Assembly: GCA_963842835.1 (NCBI GenBank)
Contig: CAWJIB010000009.1
Span: forward strand, 1,116,001-1,180,000
Length of the DNA stretch: 64,000 nucleotides
From: Roseiarcus sp963842835
GTDB taxonomy: Bacteria; Pseudomonadota; Alphaproteobacteria; Rhizobiales; Beijerinckiaceae
Reading direction: 5' to 3'
Positions 22,007 to 30,850 of the stretch are shown here, one piece after another. A program made the position numbers and the translations under genes. The notes under the pieces are model-generated. The model saw only the letters and a program-made list of their open reading frames with translations, searched no databases and was not told the DNA's origin. Each line of letters starts with the position of its first letter. The first letter of the stretch is position 1.

Positions 22007-22151
22007 GGGACGCGGCGGGGCGGCGCCGTCGAGGGAGATGAGGGGCGCTTGAGAGTCGAGCGCCACGCGCCCCGCCGCCGCAATCGCCGTTTTCGTCACG
22101 CGGAGCGCCCAATATCGGCCGGCGCTCCGCGCGATCTTCGATCTTGCAATC

Positions 22152-23804
22152 CTAGAACGGATAATAGCGCAAGCTGGTCATGAAGACGTTCTCGTCGGCC
22201 TTGGGCGCGCCGCCGGTGCCGGGCAGGCCGGCGAAGATCTGGCGTTGGATGTATTCGTATTCGCCGCCGAGCTTCAACTGGCCGAAATCGCCCTTGTAGG
22301 CTGTATACCAGAAGCCGGCCGTCAGCTCCTGGAGCGATTTGGTCTGGGCGGTGCAGGTCGCCGTCGAGTCGAGGATCGAGCAGCCGGTGTTGTTGATGGC
22401 GCCCGGGTTACCGTAACCGTAGGCCGCGTTGGCCGCGCCGGCGTCATACCTGGAGCCGACGACTTCCTCGCCCGCGTAGCCGTAGATGTCGAGGGTCGGC
22501 ATGGCGTGCACGGTCACGCCGCCCATCAGTTGGAAGCTCGGGATCGTCTCCAGCCTGCCGGTCGCGAACGAGTAGGTCACGTCGGGCAACGTGCTGGTGC
22601 CGTAGCGGCCGACGCCGTTGCCCGCCAGACCCGAGAAGTTCACGTCGAGCATGTTGGGAACGATCTGCGCGACGACGCCGCCGCCGAAGCCGCCGCCCCA
22701 GGTGTAGTTGTCGCCCGCGCCGTACGTCGACCCCAAAATCGTGCGGTCGTCGAATTCGCGCAGCAGGCCGAAGCCCTCGAGATGGATCTTGTGATCGGCG
22801 AGATTGCCGTCCCACGCGATCTTGCCGACCATGTCGGGCGCCTCGTTGAGCGAATAGGTGTCGCAGGCGTTGAAGAGCGCGTCGCCCGACGAATTGAGGC
22901 CGGCGCCGCCGCCGCAGCCGTTCAGCGAAGTCGCGACGACGCCGGCGGGGAGCTTGCCGCCGAAGATCGTCGCGCCGTTTTCCAGCGAAGCGCCGACCGA
23001 CACGTTGCCGAAGGTCTCGTAGAGGCGCAACTGCGGCTGCCGCGTCCAGGTGAAGCCGACGACGTACTGCGCGTCGATGGTGGCCGGAACCGATGTCTTC
23101 TGCGGATCCATGCTGAAGGTGTTCAGCGTCGCCAGCGACCAGGTCTGACCGGCGATCATGTGCAGACCCCAATCGGACTCGTCGTAGCCCGCGTAGAGAT
23201 GGCGGATGCGCGGCTGGAAGGAGTTCGACTGGTTCTGGTTCGCGGTCGCCGCCGCGCCGAGAAAGTCGAACTCGCCGTAACCCGTCAACGTGGTCGCGGG
23301 ATTGGGATTGCCTTGGACCATCAGCGACAGCCGGCTCTGGCGCTCGCTCCAGCGCTCCTCGCCGGTGCGGCCGACCGAGTTGTTGGGGAACGGAACCGAG
23401 CCGAACGGCGTGTCGATGTCCGATTCCATGTTGTGCTGGCGGTAAAGACCTTCGAGTGCGAAGAAGCCGCCGGGCGTGATCGTCAGACCCTTGTAGCAGA
23501 ACTTGCCGACCGGACACGAGGGCGGGATTTCCTCCCCTTTCTTCGTCGGCGCGGAGACCATCTTGCGCGTCTGCGCGTCCTGCTTGGTCTGGGCGTCGAG
23601 ACGCTTCTCCAAATTGGCCAGGCGCGCCTTCAGCTCGCGGATTTCCTGGGCGGTGGAAGTCGTCGAATCGTCTGCCCACGCGGACGCCGAACCCAGCGTC
23701 GCCAGCGCCACGACGAGCGCGCGGCCCCATTGGCGAACTTCTCCGGCCCCAACGGTTTGCCGGCAATAAGCAAGTATCGACGTTCTCACGATATGGCCCC
23801 CCAT
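22152..23804 (-). CDS. Outer-membrane porin with N-terminal coiled coil
   Basis: A 550-residue exported protein. A signal peptide (ALVVALATLGSASAWA) is followed by a heptad-like coiled coil (TAQEIRELKARLANLEKRL), then a long stretch of alternating beta strands. The last residues, SLRYYPF, end in phenylalanine, as expected for insertion by the Bam complex. Four cysteines occur in extracellular-loop-like segments. Related proteins in methanotrophs and acidophilic Rhizobiales are called porins; the solute is unknown. It is transcribed alone, and a dyad lies about 80 bases before the start. Confidence 0.78.
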   Translation of the reverse strand: MGGHIVRTSILAYCRQTVGAGEVRQWGRALVVALATLGSASAWADDSTTSTAQEIRELKARLANLEKRLDAQTKQDAQTRKMVSAPTKKGEEIPPSCPVGKFCYKGLTITPGGFFALEGLYRQHNMESDIDTPFGSVPFPNNSVGRTGEERWSERQSRLSLMVQGNPNPATTLTGYGEFDFLGAAATANQNQSNSFQPRIRHLYAGYDESDWGLHMIAGQTWSLATLNTFSMDPQKTSVPATIDAQYVVGFTWTRQPQLRLYETFGNVSVGASLENGATIFGGKLPAGVVATSLNGCGGGAGLNSSGDALFNACDTYSLNEAPDMVGKIAWDGNLADHKIHLEGFGLLREFDDRTILGSTYGAGDNYTWGGGFGGGVVAQIVPNMLDVNFSGLAGNGVGRYGTSTLPDVTYSFATGRLETIPSFQLMGGVTVHAMPTLDIYGYAGEEVVGSRYDAGAANAAYGYGNPGAINNTGCSILDSTATCTAQTKSLQELTAGFWYTAYKGDFGQLKLGGEYEYIQRQIFAGLPGTGGAPKADENVFMTSLRYYPF

Positions 23805-23882
23805 GCATCTGGGCGACGGACGCGTTGTGCGGCGTCTTCGCTCGACGAGACAGACGAATACGGGGGTTACAAATAGCTATTA

Positions 23883-23895
23883 TGACAATATGTCA
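23883..23895. promoter_or_regulatory. Dyad TGACA-ATA-TGTCA upstream of the porin gene
   Basis: A perfect inverted repeat in the A+T-rich gap (23805-24079), about 80 bases before the porin start on the minus strand. Its position suits an operator, but I cannot assign a regulator. Confidence 0.3.
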
Positions 23896-24079
23896 CAATC
23901 AGACTAAATTTAGTTTTATAAACTGGCATTATTCAGTTTAATTATACGGAATCAGCTATGCGATATATGCTATAGCGAGATTTTATAAAGTCTATTTTAT
24001 GAATCATTTTTTACGATCCGAGTCCTTCTCTGTCTCGTAATTCTCGCCATTTGTCAGCTATCCTAGGTAATGGAGACGG

Positions 24080-24475
24080 ATGGATCCGCGCATGGTCTAC
24101 GTCCGCAAATTCAGCGAGGATGAAATCGTCGGCGTGCTACGCGAACACGAAGCGGGCGCCGAAGTGGGCGCCGTTTGTCGCCGCCATAACATCAGTATTC
24201 GCACGTTCTATCGTTGGAAGGCGGAACTCGGCCGCGTTCCACCATCCCTCACGGTGCGGCTCAAGGAGCTGGAAGAGGAGAACAAGCGGCTCAGGGCGCT
24301 GCTCGTCGAGACCATGCTCAACGTCTGCGATTCCGGCGCCTCGGCGGAGCCTTTGCGTCCGCAGCCGCTTGTGCACGGACGCGAAAGCCGTTTGCAGATG
24401 CCTCGACGCTACCGGATTCGCCTGCGATTCTTAACGCGATCCAAGGCGTTGAGCCCGAGAGCGTCGCCGTCGTGA
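24080..24475 (+). mobile_element. IS3-family OrfA remnant
   Basis: The first ~80 residues are a typical IS3 OrfA: a helix-turn-helix (KFSEDEIVGVLREHEAGAEV, CRRHNISIRTFYRWKAELG) followed by the leucine-zipper stretch ELEEENKRLRALLVETML. After about position 24320 the homology stops, and the frame runs into unrelated sequence. No OrfB integrase core follows, and no clear terminal repeats were found. It is therefore a decayed insertion sequence. The adjacent 24476-24701 has no gene I can support. Confidence 0.72.
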
Positions 24476-24701
24476 ACGAAGATTCTTCTTGGACGCCGAT
24501 GCCCAGATGGGGTGGCCGAGCGCAGCGACGGTTCTTGAGGATGCGGTTCCAAGCCGTCGCGCTTACGCTCGACCAGCCCTGATCCCCCGCGCTTCGCATG
24601 ACGCCTTCGCTCCCGACGACGGCGGAGGTCTGGCCCAATCCAAAGGCGGCGCTCTGGGTCTCTCGATCGACCGCGCTTCCACAGCCCACGCGCTTTCCCG
24701 G

Positions 24702-25934
24702 TCAGTTCCTCATGATTTCGAGCAATCGGCCCGCGTTGGTTTGGGTGCTCCAATTCAAGTGCTCGATTTTCTTCAAACCGTCCGCGATGGCCGTCTGGAA
24801 GGACTCGAGGTCGTCGATCAATTCGTCCAATCCATCCCTCGCGACCTCTAGGCGCGAGCTTTCCATTTTGCCCATGACGCGGGTCACCTCCAGGCTCGCC
24901 GCGAGTCGCTTCATTTCGGTGAAATCCTGCTGGAAACGTTCGGCCTGCTCGGTAATCGCCCGCAAGCCATCGACGGCTTTTCGTTGATACGCTCTTTGCT
25001 GCTGCTGCAGAGAAAGCATCTCCTGTTCGTGGGAGAGCTTGCCCGAGGAGCTCTCGGCGCCGAAAATTTCGGCGACTTCCTGCTGCACCTTGGCGACGCC
25101 GAGCAGAAACAGGCCATTATTGATGGTCGTGAGAACCTGCTGCGCCGAAGCGATGAACTGGCTCATGTTGTTTTTGATCGTGGCTGAGATGGCGTTGTAG
25201 TTGGTGGAGATCGCCCCGATCGTCACGCCAGCGTCCCCGAGCTGGGCGGCCTGAACGCGCAAATTGAGCGGTATATATTTATTCCTGGCGTAAGCGGCGA
25301 AAATGGCTTCGGCCTGTTCGAGCAAGGAATTCGCAGCGGCCAAGAGTTCGTTGAAACAAGCGATCATGCGATCCGGCTCGCGGCGCAACTGCTGATCGCG
25401 CGCCGCCAATTCCTTGCTTAAGGCGGCAGCCATAAACGCGGCGTAATCGGGGAAACCAAGTTGCGCCAGCCGCTGCAACAAGATCGCGGCGCTGTCGCTG
25501 GGACTGAGCTTGTTTTCTACCGCCGCGGCGACAAGGGACTTATATTCGCCTTCGACGATCGACAGCAGGGCGCTGGGTTTGAGACGGACGGAGAGATAGC
25601 CCGCCTCTGTCGGGGTCACGATCGCAAAGACCCAGTAATACCGGCCGTCCTTGGCCCGGTTTTTTACATAGGCGCCGATTGGCTCTCCCTTTTTTATCGT
25701 TTCCCATAGCAACCAGAAGACGGCCCTGGGCATGTCGGGGTGGCGGATGATGTTATGCGGCTTGTTGATCAGTTCGTCCCAGGAATACATGCTGATACGC
25801 TGGAAAACGCTGTTCCCGGAAATAATGACGCCCCTGGCGTCCGTTCGCGAAAAAAACAGCTCTTCAAACGAGAACGGAACTTCTTGATCGAGGCTGGGAA
25901 GGGTCTTCCGCTTTTCGGTAAACTGAATTTCCAC
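24702..25934 (-). CDS. PAS-domain sensor protein of Aer type
   Basis: From a GTG at 25934 this gives 410 residues. The N-terminal ~130 residues are an aerotaxis-like PAS domain: FFSRTDARGVIISGNSVFQR, MYSWDELINKPHNIIRHPDM, and AYVKNRAKDGRYYWVFAIVTP. That fold often binds FAD or haem and senses redox state or oxygen. The remaining ~280 residues are helical, coiled-coil-like and free of transmembrane helices; I see no MCP hairpin, kinase or GGDEF motif, so the output is unknown. The frame is open upstream to 26345, but that part is non-coding and repeat-bearing. The start codon is uncertain. Confidence 0.7.
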   Translation of the reverse strand: MEIQFTEKRKTLPSLDQEVPFSFEELFFSRTDARGVIISGNSVFQRISMYSWDELINKPHNIIRHPDMPRAVFWLLWETIKKGEPIGAYVKNRAKDGRYYWVFAIVTPTEAGYLSVRLKPSALLSIVEGEYKSLVAAAVENKLSPSDSAAILLQRLAQLGFPDYAAFMAAALSKELAARDQQLRREPDRMIACFNELLAAANSLLEQAEAIFAAYARNKYIPLNLRVQAAQLGDAGVTIGAISTNYNAISATIKNNMSQFIASAQQVLTTINNGLFLLGVAKVQQEVAEIFGAESSSGKLSHEQEMLSLQQQQRAYQRKAVDGLRAITEQAERFQQDFTEMKRLAASLEVTRVMGKMESSRLEVARDGLDELIDDLESFQTAIADGLKKIEHLNWSTQTNAGRLLEIMRN

Positions 25935-26013
25935 GGAATACCCCGCTAGGGAAAGCGCCGCAGTAAAGCAAACAACAGCGCTGCACGAATTGCTGCTCTG
26001 GAAATTGATCGAA

Positions 26014-26095
26014 ATCAAGGCGTTTTGCCGCGCCGCGAAATCCGGCGAGCCGCAACGCGCGGAACAAGAATTCCGCACGGCAAAACGCCCTTGAT
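26014..26095. repeat. Structured intergenic palindrome
   Basis: The arms ATCAAGGCGTTTTGCCG (26014-26030) and its near-perfect inverse (26078-26095, one extra base) enclose a smaller hairpin GCGGAA / TTCCGC (26059-26076). It looks like a REP-type element upstream of the PAS gene. The rest of 25935-26376 shows no gene. Confidence 0.5.
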
Positions 26096-26376
26096 CGGAA
26101 AGGGCCTTTCGGATGCGAATTACAGCGGCAAAACGATTCCAAAATTCTTGCGATGCGCACGAGCCTCGACGGGAGGCCGGAGGCGTGAGATCGAGTCCGA
26201 GCGATTCGCCCGCCTTTGGGTGGCGCGCAGCGCCCTTGGCGGGCGCCACTTCCTCCAGCGCGGACCCGTCGGCGCCGGCCAGAAGGGCGCGAAAAGAACT
26301 GGCGCGTTCGTCCACGCTGACGAGGGCCGCAGGAGGCGACAGCAAGGCGTTTCTCCATTCTCTGGCGCTTCGCTCG

Positions 26377-26430
26377 GGTCGCCCTGGCGGGCCGCAAGGA
26401 GCTCGAACCCCGATCAGACCGTTATGAGCG
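26377..26430 (-). other. Duplicated 3' half of tRNA-Ile2 (att-like remnant)
   Basis: These 54 bases resemble 26915-26969, the anticodon-loop-to-3'-end half of the tRNA gene plus about nine bases beyond it, with roughly seven differences and one gap. The 5' half is missing, so it cannot make a tRNA. Such half copies are typical attachment-site footprints of integrative elements. Confidence 0.65.
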
Positions 26431-26434
26431 CTGT

Positions 26435-26734
26435 TCAGGCGGCGCGGGTGATTTCGAAACGCCCTTCAAGGCCGCTCGAGGTCGACTGCCAGGGCGATAG
26501 CGAAAACGCCTGCCAGCCAGCCGGACGCGACTGATTGGCGCCCTGGTGGAGCAGCTCGAGGTTGAAGTCGAGATGCGCGACCGGATCCCAGTGGAACGCC
26601 GCGCCGCCCATCCAGCTGTCCGAGTTGGAGGAGAGCTGACCGGCGCTCAACCCGCTCCAGTGAAGCTGGCCATAGCCGATTTCCGGAGCGATAAAGAATA
26701 CCGGGCTGAAGTGGAATTCCCCGCTCGCCGCCAT
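26435..26734 (-). pseudogene. C-terminal relic of an alphaproteobacterial porin
   Basis: The last ~100 residues of a porin remain: GEFHFSPVFFIAPEIGYGQL, then GGAAFHWDPVAHLDFNLELL and a final beta strand EGRFEITRAA. Porin-like coding continues in frame upstream to about 26815 (WFRPNFCNGAW), but there is no start or signal peptide. The terminal phenylalanine expected in such porins is replaced by alanine. It lies between the tRNA-Ile2 gene and its duplicated half. Confidence 0.65.
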
Positions 26735-26922
26735 CGACCATGCCGTCGGCGTCGCCCAAGCGCCGTTGCAAAAATTCGGCCTAAACCAGTTTCCTTTTCG
26801 GCCGTTGCATAAAAGTCACGAAAAGCCCGAGAGCCCCGGCGCCTAGGAGGGGGATTTGCTGCGTCTTCGGGCAGAGCGCTAACCCAAATTTGGTCGATAT
26901 CCGCCGGATGCCTTGGTCGCCC

Positions 26923-26998
26923 TGGTGGGCCGGGAGGGACTCGAACCCCCAACCAGACCGTTATGAGCGGCCGGCTCTAACCATTGAGCTACCGGCCC
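26923..26998 (-). tRNA. tRNA-Ile2 (CAU anticodon, lysidine-modified type)
   Basis: A complete cloverleaf of 73 bases plus encoded CCA. The acceptor pairs GGGCCGG with CCGGCCC, the D arm is GCTCAATGGTTAGAGC, the anticodon loop is CTCATAA, and the T arm is GGGGGTTCGAGTCCCTC. The anticodon is CAT. The CTCATAA loop and the D arm resemble E. coli tRNA-Ile2 more than elongator or initiator tRNA-Met. Assignment to isoleucine rather than methionine therefore rests on similarity. Confidence 0.85.
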
Positions 26999-27170
26999 GG
27001 AGCGGGCGCCACCGGGAACGGCATTAAACGCAAAAGCCGGCGCAACGCAATCGGCCGAAGAGCCTTCGGCCCGGCCCGCCCGCCCTAACTTCGCCATGCA
27101 TTTCTTTTCTTTGCCGTTCTCATTATCTTAGCGGCGGGACGCGGCGCCGCCGCGAACAACGTGGGACAGC

Positions 27171-27908
27171 ATGTCGGCGCCTGCATCGAGAGCGGACTGG
27201 GCGGCCCAAGGCCGCAGGTTTGCGGCCAGCTTGCCCTCGCCCGTCGGACGCGACGAGGCCCGCTTGCGCGCATTCGCGGCCGCGCAGCGTCATTCCCGGC
27301 TTGTCGGCTTCCTGCGCGTCGCGGCGCCCGCGATCATCGTCGTCGTCGTGGGGGCGTTGATCGTCGGCGCGGTCTTCAACCCGTTCCGCGCGAAGGTGAG
27401 CGAATTGTCGATCGGCGAATTGAGCGTCGACGGCGTCAAGGTCGTCATGGGCCGACCGAAGCTGACCGGCTTTCGTCGCGACGGACGCGCCTATGTCCTA
27501 AACGCCGCCAAGGCGATTCAGGATGTGACCCGCCCGACCCTCGTCGAATTGCGGGAAGTCGATGGCGAGTTCGGCATGCCGGACAACACTTCGCTCCACA
27601 TTACCGCCGCGGTCGGCTTCTACGATAGCGCCAGCCAATCTCTGGATTTGTCGCGGGACGTGCGCATTCATGATTCCGAGTACGACGTGAAGCTCAATAG
27701 CGCGAACATCGACTTCAAGGCGGGCGTCTATCGATCGAACGAGCCCGTGACCATCGTCACGGCCAACGGCGCGACGGTGTCCGCCGATTCGGTTCTGGCG
27801 CGCGACAACGGCCACGAACTGACCTTCTCGGGCCACGTGCGAACGGTGTTCTTGCGCGATGCGCGCGCCGATGCGGCGCCCGCCGAAATGAAGGGAACGA
27901 ATCCATGA
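27171..27908 (+). CDS. lptC: LPS export protein LptC
   Basis: A 245-residue inner-membrane bitopic protein. One membrane segment (VAAPAIIVVVVGALIVGAVF) follows a ~50-residue cytosolic N-terminus. The periplasmic domain then has beta-jellyroll features (GRPKLTGFRRDGRAYVLNA, DNTSLHITAAVGFYDSAS). It anchors the Lpt bridge between the LptB-FG transporter and LptA. The stop overlaps the start of lptA by four bases, indicating translational coupling. Confidence 0.85.
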   Translation: MSAPASRADWAAQGRRFAASLPSPVGRDEARLRAFAAAQRHSRLVGFLRVAAPAIIVVVVGALIVGAVFNPFRAKVSELSIGELSVDGVKVVMGRPKLTGFRRDGRAYVLNAAKAIQDVTRPTLVELREVDGEFGMPDNTSLHITAAVGFYDSASQSLDLSRDVRIHDSEYDVKLNSANIDFKAGVYRSNEPVTIVTANGATVSADSVLARDNGHELTFSGHVRTVFLRDARADAAPAEMKGTNP

Positions 27909-28591
27909 AGGGTTTTGAGGCGCGGGCCGGATTGGCGGCGGCGCTCGCGATCGCGCTCATCGGCGCGAGCGCGCAACTCAGCGCGGCGCCCACTAAGCCG
28001 ACCGGGCCGGCGCCGCTCACCCCGGCGGCGAGCAAACCCGCCGCATCGCCGCTATTGCCGGGCGCGAATTCCAAGGCGCCGATTTCCATCGAGGCGGACA
28101 AGCTCGTCTATTTCGACAAGGAACAGAAGGCGATTTACACCGGCAGCGTCATCATCATTCAAGGCGACGCGAAGATGACATGTTCGGCGTTAACCATCTT
28201 TATGGAGAAAACTCCAGACTCTGGGCAGCCCAGCGCCGCCAAGGCGGGCGATCCGGCCAAGGCCGGCGAGGGGGCCGGCGCCGTTCCGGGCGCGGGATCG
28301 AGTCGCGTCAAGCATCTCGACGCCGCCGGTCCCGTCGCCGTCGTGTCGAAAACGCAGGTCGCCACCGGCGACAGCGCTTCCTACGACCAAGCGCAGAACA
28401 AGGTCTGGCTGACCGGAAATGTCACGCTGAGCGACGGCGGCAACGTCACCAAGGGCGAGAAACTGACCTATGACTTGACGACCAGCGAGGCGACCGTCGA
28501 GATGGGCCCCGTGACCAAGCGCGTCAAAGGACTCTTCATTCCCGGCTCCAATGATTCCGGCGGCGATGACAAAACCAAAGCCCCGAAGTAG
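27905..28591 (+). CDS. lptA: LPS transport periplasmic protein LptA
   Basis: A 228-residue protein with a signal peptide (LAAALAIALIGASAQLSAA) and an OstA/LptA-type beta-jellyroll: PISIEADKLVYFDKEQKAIY near residue 60 and WLTGNVTLSDGGNVTKGEKL near residue 170. A proline/alanine-rich linker lies after the signal and a glycine/alanine-rich insertion in the middle. It shuttles LPS across the periplasm. It sits between lptC and lptB in one operon. Confidence 0.88.
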   Translation: MKGFEARAGLAAALAIALIGASAQLSAAPTKPTGPAPLTPAASKPAASPLLPGANSKAPISIEADKLVYFDKEQKAIYTGSVIIIQGDAKMTCSALTIFMEKTPDSGQPSAAKAGDPAKAGEGAGAVPGAGSSRVKHLDAAGPVAVVSKTQVATGDSASYDQAQNKVWLTGNVTLSDGGNVTKGEKLTYDLTTSEATVEMGPVTKRVKGLFIPGSNDSGGDDKTKAPK

Positions 28592-28600
28592 ATATATCCC

Positions 28601-29476
28601 TTGCTTCGATTCCTCTCGCCCATCCGTCATGAGAAACGCTCGCCGCTCCCGGATCGCCCTGTCTTGAGCGACGCTTCGTCGATCGAGGCGCGCACCCGCG
28701 CGCAGGGGATTGGGGCGCTCGCGCCCGACGGGCGCTTGGCGGGCGGCGCCGGGGAGGGATTTCTCGCCGTCCATAATCTCGGCAAGACCTACGGCGCGCG
28801 CGCGGTCGTGCAGGACGTCAGCCTGTCGGTTCGCCGCGGCGAAGCCGTCGGGCTGTTGGGCCCCAACGGCGCCGGCAAGACCACGGTGTTCTATATGATC
28901 ACCGGCCTCGTCAGGCCGGACAAGGGCGTCATCGAACTCGATGGTTTTCCCGTGACGACGCTGCCCATGTATCAACGGGCGCGCCTCGGCATCGGCTACT
29001 TGCCGCAAGAGGCTTCGATCTTTCGCGGCCTCAATGTCGAGGACAACATTCGCGCGGTTCTGGAGGTCAACGAGCCCGACCGCAAGGCGCGCGAGGCGAC
29101 GCTCAATTCGCTGCTCGAAGAGTTCGATATCGCGCGCCTGCGCAAGGCGCCGTCGATCGCGCTTTCCGGCGGCGAGCGACGGCGCTGCGAGATCGCGCGC
29201 GCGCTCGCCGGCAAGCCGTCGTTCATGCTGCTCGACGAGCCTTTCGCCGGCATCGATCCGATCGCGGTGGGCGATATCCAGGATCTCGTGCGCCATCTCA
29301 AGGGGCGCGGCATCGGCGTCCTCATCACCGATCACAACGTGCGCGAGACGCTCGGCCTGATCGATCGCGCCTACATCATTCACAGCGGCCACGTGCTGAC
29401 CGAAGGATCGCCCGAGGAGATCGTCGCGCACCCGGACGTCCGCCGATATTATCTGGGCGAAGACTTCCGCATGTAG
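28601..29476 (+). CDS. lptB: LPS export ABC ATPase LptB
   Basis: A cytosolic ATPase of up to 291 residues. Walker A LLGPNGAGKTTVFYMITG, signature LSGGERRRCEIARALA, Walker B FMLLDEPFAGIDPI and H-loop LITDHNVRETL are all canonical for LptB. The core starts near AVHNLGKTYGA. The ~50 residues before it, from the TTG at 28601, make an extended N-terminus typical of alphaproteobacterial LptB; a later TTG at 28664 is an alternative start. It powers LPS extraction by LptFG, which is not in the window. rpoN and hpf often follow but are absent here. Confidence 0.9.
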   Translation: MLRFLSPIRHEKRSPLPDRPVLSDASSIEARTRAQGIGALAPDGRLAGGAGEGFLAVHNLGKTYGARAVVQDVSLSVRRGEAVGLLGPNGAGKTTVFYMITGLVRPDKGVIELDGFPVTTLPMYQRARLGIGYLPQEASIFRGLNVEDNIRAVLEVNEPDRKAREATLNSLLEEFDIARLRKAPSIALSGGERRRCEIARALAGKPSFMLLDEPFAGIDPIAVGDIQDLVRHLKGRGIGVLITDHNVRETLGLIDRAYIIHSGHVLTEGSPEEIVAHPDVRRYYLGEDFRM

Positions 29477-29519
29477 CCTCGCGGCGTGCGATTTCGGCGC
29501 TATCGTTGCGCGGCGCGCG

Positions 29520-29867
29520 TCATTCGTCTTCGTCGAAGCGGTTCGCCACCAGCGTTTCGAGCGCGTCGAGCGCCTCGACGGCTTGCGCGCCCAGGGCGGA
29601 GACCGTGATCGTCGAACCGAGACCGGCGCCCAGCATCAAGATGCCCATGATGGAATCGCCGCCGACGGTTTCGCCGCAGCGCGTGACCTTGACTTGCGCG
29701 TCGAAGCGATCGACGCATTGCACGAACTTGGCGGTGGCGCGCGCATGCAGTCCCTTGCGGTTGACGATGCGCATGTCCCGCGCATGCGCGCCGGCGTGGA
29801 TCGGGGGCGGCGGACAGTCTTCGTCTTCGCGACCTTCGTCTTGGCGAAATTCCGTCGACTCGGTCAT
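29520..29867 (-). CDS. ptsH: HPr phosphocarrier protein of the regulatory PTS
   Basis: A 115-residue HPr with an N-terminal extension of about 30 residues. The phosphorylated histidine is in NRKGLHARATAKFVQ, where the proline usual after HAR is alanine. The regulatory serine region is GGDSIMGILMLGAG, matching the Ser46 site used by HprK. It overlaps the EIIA gene by four bases and lies in the hprK-chvGI cluster. This supports the nitrogen/regulatory PTS of alphaproteobacteria rather than sugar uptake. Confidence 0.9.
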   Translation of the reverse strand: MTESTEFRQDEGREDEDCPPPPIHAGAHARDMRIVNRKGLHARATAKFVQCVDRFDAQVKVTRCGETVGGDSIMGILMLGAGLGSTITVSALGAQAVEALDALETLVANRFDEDE

Positions 29868-30271
29868 TTTCCTGTGAGCACCTTGCTCGCCACGGTGATG
29901 TATTTGCGGCCGGCGTCGCGCGCCTCGATCACCGCGTGATCGAGGTCCGTGGTCTCGCGAAGCGTCGCCAATTTGATCAGCATCGGCAGGTTGATGCCGC
30001 AAATGACCTCGATGCGACCGCCGTCCATGACGGAAATGGCGAGGTTGGACGGCGTGCCGCCGAACATATCGGTCAGCAGGACGACGCCGCTGCCGTCCTG
30101 AACCCGGGCGACCGCGCCGAGAATGTCCGCGCGCCGCTGCTCCATGTCGTCCTCGGGGCCGATCGTAATCGTTTCGAATCGCGATTGCGGCCCGACGACG
30201 TGCTCAAGCGCGGCCCGAAAACCAGTGGCGAGCTGGCCGTGGGTCACAAGGACCATTCCAATCATCAACAA
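29864..30271 (-). CDS. PTS EIIA component, mannose family
   Basis: A 135-residue cytosolic domain of the EIIA-Man fold. The active histidine is in GMVLVTHGQLATGF; downstream features are GVVLLTDMFGGTPSNLAI and ICGINLPMLIKL. In Rhizobiales this gene lies next to ptsH and hprK without a sugar permease, and it is thought to relay phosphate for regulation. It overlaps ptsH by four bases. MLMIGM and MIGM are alternative starts six bases apart. Confidence 0.9.
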   Translation of the reverse strand: MLMIGMVLVTHGQLATGFRAALEHVVGPQSRFETITIGPEDDMEQRRADILGAVARVQDGSGVVLLTDMFGGTPSNLAISVMDGGRIEVICGINLPMLIKLATLRETTDLDHAVIEARDAGRKYITVASKVLTGK

Positions 30272-30385
30272 TCCATTGTTTCAGGCGCCGCCGCCGCGCC
30301 AGCGAACGGTCAATAGTCAAGAGCGGCATTTTTGTGCAGTGCGGCGCAATGATCAAGCAAAATTCGCAAAAAACGCCAACCGACG

Positions 30386-30850
30386 TCAGAACAATCTAGC
30401 AAGGCTTTCGAGGGCCGCATAGGCGTGGTCGAGCGGGCCATGCGCCGGGTCGAGCGCCACTCGGGGCAGCCGGACGCCCAGCAATTCGGCGATTCTCTCG
30501 CTTTCCTCCGGCATTCGAGGCGGCGATTGGCCACGGCCGGTCAGGTCGACGACGAGCCGCACGACGGCGCTGGGCTCATGGGCGACCGCGAGGACGCCCT
30601 CGAAACGGCGCTCGACGAGCCCCTCGAACCCCGGAACGCCGCGCGCCAGTAGGCGCCCGCCGCAGGCGCGCAGGAAGATCCGGTCGTCGCCGATCAGCGC
30701 GGCGAAAATCGCCGCTTCGTGCGCGCGGGCGATCAATGCGAGCGCGAGCGTGCTCTTGCCCGCCCCGGAAGGGCCGCGCAGCACCACGCCGCGCTCGCCG
30801 ACGACGAGCGCGGTTGCGTGGAGGCTCGACCAGCCGGCGGGCGCCCTCAT
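30386..30850 (-). CDS. hprK: HPr kinase/phosphorylase, short alphaproteobacterial form
   Basis: A 154-residue protein holding only the catalytic domain of HprK. The P-loop is LRGPSGAGKSTLAL, followed by FAALIGDDRIFLRA, which holds the catalytic aspartates. The N-terminal domain of Firmicutes HprK is absent, as usual in alphaproteobacteria. It would phosphorylate the serine of HPr. The ATG at 30850 overlaps the chvG stop by four bases, so it is coupled to the sensor kinase. Confidence 0.88.
   Translation of the reverse strand: MRAPAGWSSLHATALVVGERGVVLRGPSGAGKSTLALALIARAHEAAIFAALIGDDRIFLRACGGRLLARGVPGFEGLVERRFEGVLAVAHEPSAVVRLVVDLTGRGQSPPRMPEESERIAELLGVRLPRVALDPAHGPLDHAYAALESLARLF

Noticed and set aside
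24489..24851. Plus-strand frame after the IS3 remnant as the missing OrfB
   Set aside because: No DDE integrase motif is present, and it overlaps the end of the PAS gene antisense.
26926..26998. Reading the CAT-anticodon tRNA as tRNA-Met
   Set aside because: The CTCATAA anticodon loop and the D arm resemble tRNA-Ile2, so isoleucine (lysidine type) is the better call, although not proven.
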